Source of the DNA: Bacillota bacterium
Lineage (GTDB): Bacteria; Bacillota; Limnochordia; Limnochordales; ZCTH02-B6
Direction of reading: 5' to 3'
Assembly (NCBI GenBank): GCA_017577945.1
Contig: PKQS01000014.1
Coordinates: 1 to 64,000, forward strand
DNA: 64,000 bases
The translations under genes were made by a program, and so were the position numbers. Below, piece by piece: positions 58,403-64,000 of this stretch. Numbering within the stretch: the stretch's first letter is position 1; the number at the start of each line of letters is the position of its first letter. The notes under the pieces were generated by a model, which was given only the letters and a program-made list of their open reading frames with translations, was not told the DNA's origin and made no database searches.

Positions 58403-59932
58403 CTACGGCAGCGGAACGCCGAGCCGGCGCGCCACGTCGAGCCAGCGCAGATGCCAGTTGGCTTCCGCCCGGAGCACGTCCCGCCGGGCCTGCAGCCGCG
58501 CAAGTTCCGCCTCCGCCCGCTCCAGCGGTGCGGCGAAGCCCAGTTCCAGGCGTCGCTCCACCAGCATTAGATTGGTCTCCGCCTGCTCCAAGGCCGCTGC
58601 GGTCAGCTCCAGCGCAAACGCCGCGTCATCCAGCGCAAGCAGCGCCGCTTGCGCGCCGTCGATAGCCGCCTGCCGCGCTTGCTCCGCACGCAGCCGCGCC
58701 AGCTCCCGCTGCACCGCCGCCTGCTCGGCGCGCAGCCGGCCCGCCCCGCTCAGATCCGCCGTCCCCGCGAGGACGACCAGGCCCTGGGCGGAAGGCCCGG
58801 CGCCGGAATTTTCGCTCCCGGGCAGCGCGGCCGAGTATTCCGCTACAAACCGCCAACGCACCGGACCGCCGCTCGCTTCCCGAGCCGCCGCCTCCTGCTC
58901 CAGCTCGAGCTGCCCGGCATGCAAATAGGCAATGTCGTTTTCAAGCACGCGCCGCCACAGCTCGTCTTCGCCCGCCAGCAGTTCTTCGACCGCCGACGTG
59001 AGGTCGGGCCACGGATAGTCGTCCACCAACTCCGCGGACAGCAGCTGCTGCGCCAGGGCGCCAGTCGTCGCGCCGTCGCCCTCTAACAGCCGCGCCAGCC
59101 GCACAGCCGCGTCGTCTCGCGCCTGCCGGGCCGACCGCAATTCCACCAGCGCCTCCCGCTCCCGCCGCTGCACCGCGTGCAGCTCGCTGACTCCGATCTG
59201 TCCCGCCGCAAAGTGCTCGACGGCCACCGCCGCCCGCCGCTGCGCCACGTCCAGCGCCAACTCAGCCACCTGGACGCCCAGCACGGCGTCGCGCAGCGCG
59301 TAAAACGCGTCCATCACAGCCCGTGTCGCGTCGAGGAGGGCCTCCCGCGCCTGCACTTCCGCCTGGCGCCGCGCCAGCGCCTCCGCTGCGCGCTCGAGTT
59401 CCTCCTCTTCCGGCGGCCACAGCGTCCGCTCGTAGCGCAGCGCCACGAATCCGCCGAACCCTCCACCGCTTAAGCCGGAAGACCCGCCGCTGGCCGGTCC
59501 GCCGCTGGTCGAGCCCCCTGCGTTCACCTGCAAGGAGAGGTGGTCCGTCAGCGGCCAAGTCAGCGTTCCCTGAAGCGACGGGGACAGGCTCGTGAGCGGC
59601 GTGTGCACCGAGACGTCGACCGCCGGCCCGCGAGCCGCAGCGGAAGCCGCTTCCGCCAGTTCCCGCAGCCGCTCCTGCAGCGCCGCGGCGGCGAACCCCG
59701 GGCCACTCGCCCTCGCCCGCGCCAGCGCCTCCGTCAGCGTCAGCACAGCCGCGCCGCCGGACGAGGCCCCGGGACTCCCAGCCGGCGCCGAGACCTCGGC
59801 CGGCGGCGGCTCCGGCGAGGCCAAGACCAACCACGGCCCGAGCAGCAGGGCTCCCGCCAACACCGCGCCGCCTACGACCGCGACGACGCTGCGCCGCGGT
59901 CCCGCCTGCGCCCGCCAGCGCCGATTCCTCAT
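58403..59932 (-). CDS. TolC-family outer-membrane efflux protein (1)
   Basis: A 509-residue exported protein. A signal peptide with an Arg-rich start and a hydrophobic core (VVAVVGGAVLAGALLLG) is followed by long amphipathic helical stretches with repeated Ala/Glu/Arg heptads (LTEALARARASGPGF at the start, LEQAETNLMLVERRLELGFAAPLERAEAELA at the end), the two-fold repeat of the OEP/TolC family. Between them a Ser/Gly-rich loop (about 140-170) probably lies in the beta-barrel part. It is the last gene of a MacB, MacA, ABC, TolC, TolC operon. Such proteins require an outer membrane; its presence supports a diderm envelope. Confidence 0.83.
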   Translation of the reverse strand: MRNRRWRAQAGPRRSVVAVVGGAVLAGALLLGPWLVLASPEPPPAEVSAPAGSPGASSGGAAVLTLTEALARARASGPGFAAAALQERLRELAEAASAAARGPAVDVSVHTPLTSLSPSLQGTLTWPLTDHLSLQVNAGGSTSGGPASGGSSGLSGGGFGGFVALRYERTLWPPEEEELERAAEALARRQAEVQAREALLDATRAVMDAFYALRDAVLGVQVAELALDVAQRRAAVAVEHFAAGQIGVSELHAVQRREREALVELRSARQARDDAAVRLARLLEGDGATTGALAQQLLSAELVDDYPWPDLTSAVEELLAGEDELWRRVLENDIAYLHAGQLELEQEAAAREASGGPVRWRFVAEYSAALPGSENSGAGPSAQGLVVLAGTADLSGAGRLRAEQAAVQRELARLRAEQARQAAIDGAQAALLALDDAAFALELTAAALEQAETNLMLVERRLELGFAAPLERAEAELARLQARRDVLRAEANWHLRWLDVARRLGVPLP

Positions 59933-61146
59933 CGCGCCTCATCCCAGCCGGCGATGTAGGCCGCGATGGACTCGGGCAACGGCGGCAGTTCGGTGCGTCC
60001 CAGCGTGCGCAAAAAGCGCGCCTTGGCCAAGTTGTAGTCCCACACCGCCGCGGCCGCGTTCAGCCGCGCTTGAGCATAGGCCGATTCCGCCTGTAGCAGC
60101 TCGAGTAACGAGATGGTGCCCGCCTCGTAGCGCACGCGAGCGATCTCCGCCCGCCCCAGCGCCAGCTCCTCCTGGCGGCGAGTGGTCTCCACGTTCCGCT
60201 GCGCGTCCATGAGCGCGAACCACTCCTGCCGCACCTGGGCCGTCACCGCGGCCACCGCCTGCTCGTACTGCACCCGCGCCCGCTCCAGCTGCAGCTCGGC
60301 GCGCACGCGTTCCACCGGCGCCGCGTGGGGCGAGCTCGCCTGCGCCAGCGCGCTCTCCGCCCGGGCCACCGCCCGCTGTGCCCGAGCGATCTCCGCTCGC
60401 TGCGCCAGCGCCTCGACCACCGCTTCCTCCAGCGGCAGCCACCATTCCTCCAGCGCAATTTCCTCGGTCAGCACCAAGGCCGCATCCTCGGGCAAGCCGA
60501 CCAGCAGGGCCAGCCGCCGCACCGCTTCCCGATACGTCCGCTGCGCCTGCTCCAGCCGCTCCAGCCCCGCCGCGTGGTTGGCCTCAGCCTCGAGGAACTC
60601 TTGCCGGGCAATCAGTCCCGCTTCGTAACGCGCTTTCGCCAGCGCAAACTGCCGGTCGCTCTGCTCCTGGCTGCTTTCCTGGATGCTCAGCAGCTCCGCC
60701 GCCCGCAAGACGCCGTAGTACGCTTCCTCTACCTGCAGCGCCACCTGGACCAGCGCGTCCAGGTAGCCGTCCCGCGCCTCCTGCAGCGCCAGCGCCGCTT
60801 CTTCGTATTCGCTGCGCGGCCGGCCCACCAGCGCGCCAAGTTCCGCCTCCTGCAAAACCAGTTCCGCCTCGGTCACCGCCAGCCGCGCCAGCGTCACCTC
60901 CGGCGCCCGCTCCAGCGCCCGCTGAACGGCCTCGGCCAATGAAAGCTCGTACACCGGCGCGGCACTCCTTTCCGCCGCCTGCGCGTAAGCCGGCACGACA
61001 AGCATGCCGGCCGCAGCGAAAAGGACCACCGCCGCGGCCGCCACACGGTTGGCGACTGCCAAGGCTGCCGAAGCGTCGGCAAGCCGCGTCCGAACCCGAG
61101 CCCGGCGTTCCCGCTTGGCATCAACCCGCATCCACGCTCTGCGCAT
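59929..61146 (-). CDS. TolC-family outer-membrane efflux protein (2)
   Basis: A 405-residue exported protein with a long basic N-terminus, a hydrophobic signal segment near residues 33-55 (VVLFAAAGMLVVPAYAQA) and then typical TolC helices: LSLAEAVQRALERAPEVTLARLAVTEAE and RVRYEAGTISLLELLQAESAYAQARLNAAAAVWDYN, the latter the family hallmark. It overlaps its neighbour (1) by four bases (ATGA) and the upstream ABC ATPase by 26 bases. Two different TolC proteins in one operon is uncommon; they may form mixed trimers or serve different conditions. Confidence 0.86.
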   Translation of the reverse strand: MRRAWMRVDAKRERRARVRTRLADASAALAVANRVAAAAVVLFAAAGMLVVPAYAQAAERSAAPVYELSLAEAVQRALERAPEVTLARLAVTEAELVLQEAELGALVGRPRSEYEEAALALQEARDGYLDALVQVALQVEEAYYGVLRAAELLSIQESSQEQSDRQFALAKARYEAGLIARQEFLEAEANHAAGLERLEQAQRTYREAVRRLALLVGLPEDAALVLTEEIALEEWWLPLEEAVVEALAQRAEIARAQRAVARAESALAQASSPHAAPVERVRAELQLERARVQYEQAVAAVTAQVRQEWFALMDAQRNVETTRRQEELALGRAEIARVRYEAGTISLLELLQAESAYAQARLNAAAAVWDYNLAKARFLRTLGRTELPPLPESIAAYIAGWDEAR

Positions 61147-61972
61147 GCTCCGCGCCCCCCTGCCCCGGCAGGTAATCCGCCGCGCGCCGCAGCGCCGCCG
61201 CCGACGCCCGCAGCGCTTCGCTTTCCGCCACCGGCTCGTCGCCCACGATTTGCCCGTCCCGCAGCGTCAGCAGCCGGTCCGCCCACGCCGCCACGCCGGG
61301 ATCGTGCGTGACGACGACGACGGTCATCCCCTGCTCGTTCAGTTCCCGCAGCATCTGCATAACCTGCCGCCCCTGCTCCGTCGGCAAGTTGCCCGTCGGC
61401 TCGTCGGCCAGCAGCACCGTGGGGCCGTTGGCCAAAGCCCGCGCAATGGCCACCCGTTGCTGTTCCCCGCCCGACAGCTCCGCCGGCCGGTGCTTGAGCC
61501 GGTGCCCCAGGCCCACCTGCTCCAGCAGCTCCCGCGCCCGCCGTCGCCGCTCCCGGGCGCCCACGCCCGCGTAGATCATGGGCACCTCCACGTTCTCCAG
61601 CGCCGTCAACTCCGGGAACAAATTGTAGCTCTGAAAGACGAACCCGAAGTGCTCCCGGCGGATGCGGGCCAGCTCGCCGTCTTTTAACGTCGTCAAATCG
61701 ACGCCTTCCAGCAGGTATTGCCCGCTGCTGGGCCGGTCCAGCGCGCCGAGGATGTGCAGCAGCGTCGACTTGCCGGAGCCTGACGGTCCCATGATGGACA
61801 CGAATTCCCGCTGCGCGATGCGCAAGTCGACGTCCCGCAGCGCCACCACGGGCTCCGCCATTTGGTCGTACACTTTGCTCACCGCGCGCAGCTCGATGAG
61901 CGCCCGTGCGCCGTCGCGGGACGCCTGCCGAACTGCGTCTGCGTTGTTCAACGCCTGCCGATGGCTAGTCAA
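61121..61972 (-). CDS. MacB/LolD-type ABC ATPase
   Basis: A 283-residue ATPase of the MacB/LolD group. Walker A is GPSGSGKST, the family-specific MGALDRPSSG-like stretch (LGALDRPSSGQYLL) and FVFQSYNLFPELTALENVEVPM follow, then the LSGGEQQRVAIARAL signature and LLADEPTGNLPTEQG. It would energise the FtsX-type permease encoded at the right edge. TTG at 61972 follows GGAG, and the gene overlaps the adaptor gene by eight bases. An extra Ala-rich tail follows the domain. Confidence 0.93.
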   Translation of the reverse strand: MTSHRQALNNADAVRQASRDGARALIELRAVSKVYDQMAEPVVALRDVDLRIAQREFVSIMGPSGSGKSTLLHILGALDRPSSGQYLLEGVDLTTLKDGELARIRREHFGFVFQSYNLFPELTALENVEVPMIYAGVGARERRRRARELLEQVGLGHRLKHRPAELSGGEQQRVAIARALANGPTVLLADEPTGNLPTEQGRQVMQMLRELNEQGMTVVVVTHDPGVAAWADRLLTLRDGQIVGDEPVAESEALRASAAALRRAADYLPGQGGAEHAQSVDAG

Positions 61973-63356
61973 CGCGTCTCCCTCCCTCGGGTACGAGCCG
62001 AATCACGGAATGCGTTCGGAACGCCGTGTAGGAGCTGTAAATGATGCGTTCACCCGGCTCAAGGCCGCTGACGATCTCCACGTAGTTGCCGTCGACGGCG
62101 CCGTAGCGCACGTCCCGCCGCTCGGCCCAGCGCCCGTCCTCCGAGATGACGTACACGAAGCTCGTGTCGCCGCTGGCGAAAAACGGCCCGCGCGGCAAGG
62201 CGGGGCGATTCCGGCGCACGCCCACCTCCAGCTCCACCGCCACGTCGGTGAAGGGCAACAGCGAAACCGCCGCCTCCGGTTCCAAAGCCAGCGTCACCGG
62301 CACCGAACTGCCGCTGCTGCCCGCGGTGGCCTGCGGCGCGACGAACGCCGTGACCGCCGGCACCGTGCGGCCGCCGATGCGCAAGAGCGCCGGCGTGCCA
62401 ACCTCCAGGCGGGCGGCCTGGTCCGGCGTCACCGCCGTTTCCACCCGCTGCCGCGTAACATCCGCGTAGCGCAAGAGCTCGGCGCCCGCTTCTACCCGCT
62501 GCCCTTCGCGAACCGCCACCTCCAGGACGCGGCCGGCCGACTCCGCCCGCACCGTCATCTCATCGAGCTGCTCCAGCAGCCTCTCCAGCTCCCGCTGCGC
62601 GTTCCTGGCCTTTTGCTCCGCTTGGCGCACGGCCAGCTCCGCCTGCCGCTGCGCCAGCAGCAGCGCCTGCGCGGCGTTGTCTACCTCTCGCCGCTGGCGT
62701 TCCACCTCGTCCCTCGCTTCCTGCAGCTCCACGGCCGGCACGCCGCCGAAAGCAAAAAGCGTCTCCGTGTAAGGCAGCCGTTCTTCCGCCTCGCGCAGGC
62801 GCCGCTGCGCCTCCGCCAGCGCTTGCTCCCGGGCCAGCACGTCGCTTTCGGCCTTCAGCCGGGCCTGCTCCAGCTCCAGCATGGCCTCTTCCACCTGGGC
62901 GCGGGCCCGGGCGACGTTCTCCAGCAGCGTGTCCGACACCAGCTCCACCAAGACGGCGCCCGCTTCCACGTCGTCGCCGGCCGCCACGTGAACCGCCTGC
63001 ACCCGCCCCGCCGCCGGCGCCCGCGCCACCTCCACCGTCTCCGGCGTCACCGTGCCCGTCGTCACGATCAAATCGCGAAAGTCCCGCGTCCCGACCACTG
63101 CGTACTGGTATACGTCCAGCACGTACACGGCTTCCGACGGGCGCAGGTAGAACAAAGCCGCCGCACCCAGACCGGCCAGCACCAGTACCATGAACAGCAG
63201 GAGCTGCCCTTGCAGGCCCAGGCGCTTTCGCCGGCGCGCCGGCCGGGCCGGAGCCTCAGACGCCGGCGAACCGCCGCCGAAAATGGGCCGGTCGTAGCGA
63301 TGGCCCTGGGCCCGGGTCGACTCCGGCGCCGGGCCCGCTCCGGTGCCCGTCATCAC
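61965..63356 (-). CDS. MacA/HlyD-type periplasmic adaptor protein
   Basis: A 463-residue membrane-fusion protein. A cytoplasmic Pro/Arg-rich N-terminus is followed by one membrane helix (about 50-70: LLLFMVLVLAGLGAAALFYL), a lipoyl half (AGRVQAVHVAAGDDVEAGAVLVEL), a long coiled-coil hairpin (about 145-280, many Glu/Arg/Ala heptads), the second lipoyl half (AESAGRVLEVAVREGQRVEAG) and a beta-barrel domain. It links the inner-membrane ABC permease to TolC. The GTG at 63356 overlaps the permease stop (GTGA) and lies six bases after GGAGGG. Confidence 0.92.
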   Translation of the reverse strand: MMTGTGAGPAPESTRAQGHRYDRPIFGGGSPASEAPARPARRRKRLGLQGQLLLFMVLVLAGLGAAALFYLRPSEAVYVLDVYQYAVVGTRDFRDLIVTTGTVTPETVEVARAPAAGRVQAVHVAAGDDVEAGAVLVELVSDTLLENVARARAQVEEAMLELEQARLKAESDVLAREQALAEAQRRLREAEERLPYTETLFAFGGVPAVELQEARDEVERQRREVDNAAQALLLAQRQAELAVRQAEQKARNAQRELERLLEQLDEMTVRAESAGRVLEVAVREGQRVEAGAELLRYADVTRQRVETAVTPDQAARLEVGTPALLRIGGRTVPAVTAFVAPQATAGSSGSSVPVTLALEPEAAVSLLPFTDVAVELEVGVRRNRPALPRGPFFASGDTSFVYVISEDGRWAERRDVRYGAVDGNYVEIVSGLEPGERIIYSSYTAFRTHSVIRLVPEGGRRVD

Positions 63357-64000
63357 GACGTTCCCTCCCGCCAAGCCTCGGCCGGCGCCAGGCGCGCTAC
63401 GGTCCACGCCGGATACAGCGCCGCCAAGGCTCCGACAATCATCGCCAGCGCCACGCTCGCCAGCCCGGCCAACAGCACATCGACGAAGCCGGGCTTCCCG
63501 AGCCCCAGCGCCGCCGATATGAGCAGCGGGGCCAGCACCGTGGTGCGCAGCGGAAACGCCAGCGCGACGCCGACAAGCCCGCCGATGCCCGCCAGCACGG
63601 CGGACTCCGTCACCACTTCCCGCACGATGCGGGCCCGGGTCGCGCCCAGCGCGCGGCTGAGGCCGATGTAGCGCGTGCGCGGCGCAAGGTTAGCCAGCGT
63701 CGTCGTGAACATGGCGATGGACGACACGATCAGCGCCACGAGGCCAAGGCCGCCGATGAGCAGTGAGCCGGACGCTCGCGCCTGCCGCAGTTGTTCAGAC
63801 CCGGCGGCCGGACCGATGAGCACCTCGGGGCGCATGCCCTCAATGGTCCGGTCCATCTCGCCCCGCTCCGCCAGGCGAGCCGTCAGCAGCCGCCGCACCT
63901 CTTCCTCGGCCTCCCGTTCCATCCCCGGCCGCGGGCGATACAAGATTTCCGAGAGCAGCATGCCCGGACCCGGCCCCGCAGCGGCGGTGAAGGGCAACAG
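63353..64000 (-). CDS. MacB-like FtsX-family ABC permease, C-terminal part
   Basis: The C-terminal 215 codons of a permease cut by the right edge. Visible are the end of the periplasmic core domain (EVRRLLTARLAER) and three to four membrane helices with the FtsX/MacB pattern GLGLVALIVSSIAMFTTTLA, RTRYIGLSRALGATRARI, and the final YPAWTVARLAPAEAWREG. The first gene of the tripartite exporter operon seen in the window; upstream parts lie outside. Confidence 0.9.
   Translation of the reverse strand: MLPFTAAAGPGPGMLLSEILYRPRPGMEREAEEEVRRLLTARLAERGEMDRTIEGMRPEVLIGPAAGSEQLRQARASGSLLIGGLGLVALIVSSIAMFTTTLANLAPRTRYIGLSRALGATRARIVREVVTESAVLAGIGGLVGVALAFPLRTTVLAPLLISAALGLGKPGFVDVLLAGLASVALAMIVGALAALYPAWTVARLAPAEAWREGTS

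Overview
The window comes from a high-GC, endospore-forming member of the Bacillota. The gene order from 31.1 kb down to 11.1 kb, read on the minus strand, closely follows the origin-proximal block of Bacillus subtilis: tadA, SRP RNA, dnaX, ybaB/yaaK, recR, yaaL, bofA, speA/yaaO, tmk, yaaR, holB, yaaT/ricT, rsmI, abrB, metG, tatD. bofA, the ricT-type PSP1 protein and a SpoIIIAA-like ATPase point to sporulation. Two TolC-family proteins with a MacA/MacB-like exporter at 58.4-64 kb suggest an outer membrane. A deep-branching diderm Bacillota such as the Limnochordia would fit, but the taxon is inferred, not shown.

Layout. 0-0.5 kb: end of an unknown gene and a tRNA-Gly/tRNA-Thr unit. 0.7-9.7 kb: thiolase, a MATE exporter, a TrpXYZ-like ABC importer with an Lrp regulator, a folate-ligase-like/uracil-DNA-glycosylase fusion and tRNA-Val. 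9.7-31.5 kb: housekeeping replication, repair and translation genes, with a methionine T-box leader in front of metG and an SRP RNA in front of dnaX. 31.5-41 kb: an amino-acid ABC importer with two paralogous binding proteins, a membrane-anchored ferredoxin, superoxide dismutase, an M48 protease, and an ABC exporter/PH-domain protein/GntR unit.

41.2-52.9 kb is an accessory block and the most unusual part of the window. It encodes a type III-D-like CRISPR effector: a Cas10 lacking the HD nuclease domain, Csx10, a Csx19-like protein, four further Cas7-family RAMP proteins and a small helical subunit. Most of these reading frames overlap, many by 4 bases. Two CARF-domain proteins are encoded divergently: an NE0113-type ring-nuclease/Csm6-like protein with a C-terminal winged-helix-like region, and a Csx1-type HEPN RNase. 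The operon ends with a protein joining a Schlafen AlbA_2 domain to a Csx15-like domain. A perfect 24-bp palindrome and a small orphan gene follow. No cas1, cas2, cas6 or CRISPR array is visible. The logic is probably cyclic-oligoadenylate signalling: Cas10 makes the messenger, Csx1 and perhaps the Schlafen fusion respond to it, and the ring-nuclease-type CARF protein and the Csx15-like domain may degrade or sequester it.

53-64 kb: a damaged VOC-family gene, a second MATE exporter, the dTMP/folate genes tdk, folA and thyA, a second superoxide dismutase with a long Asp/Gly-rich tail, and the start of a tripartite exporter operon cut by the window edge.

Consensus-like sigma-A promoters, T-run terminators and candidate palindromic operators are listed where they could be read directly. 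Family assignments rest on motif recognition without database searches.
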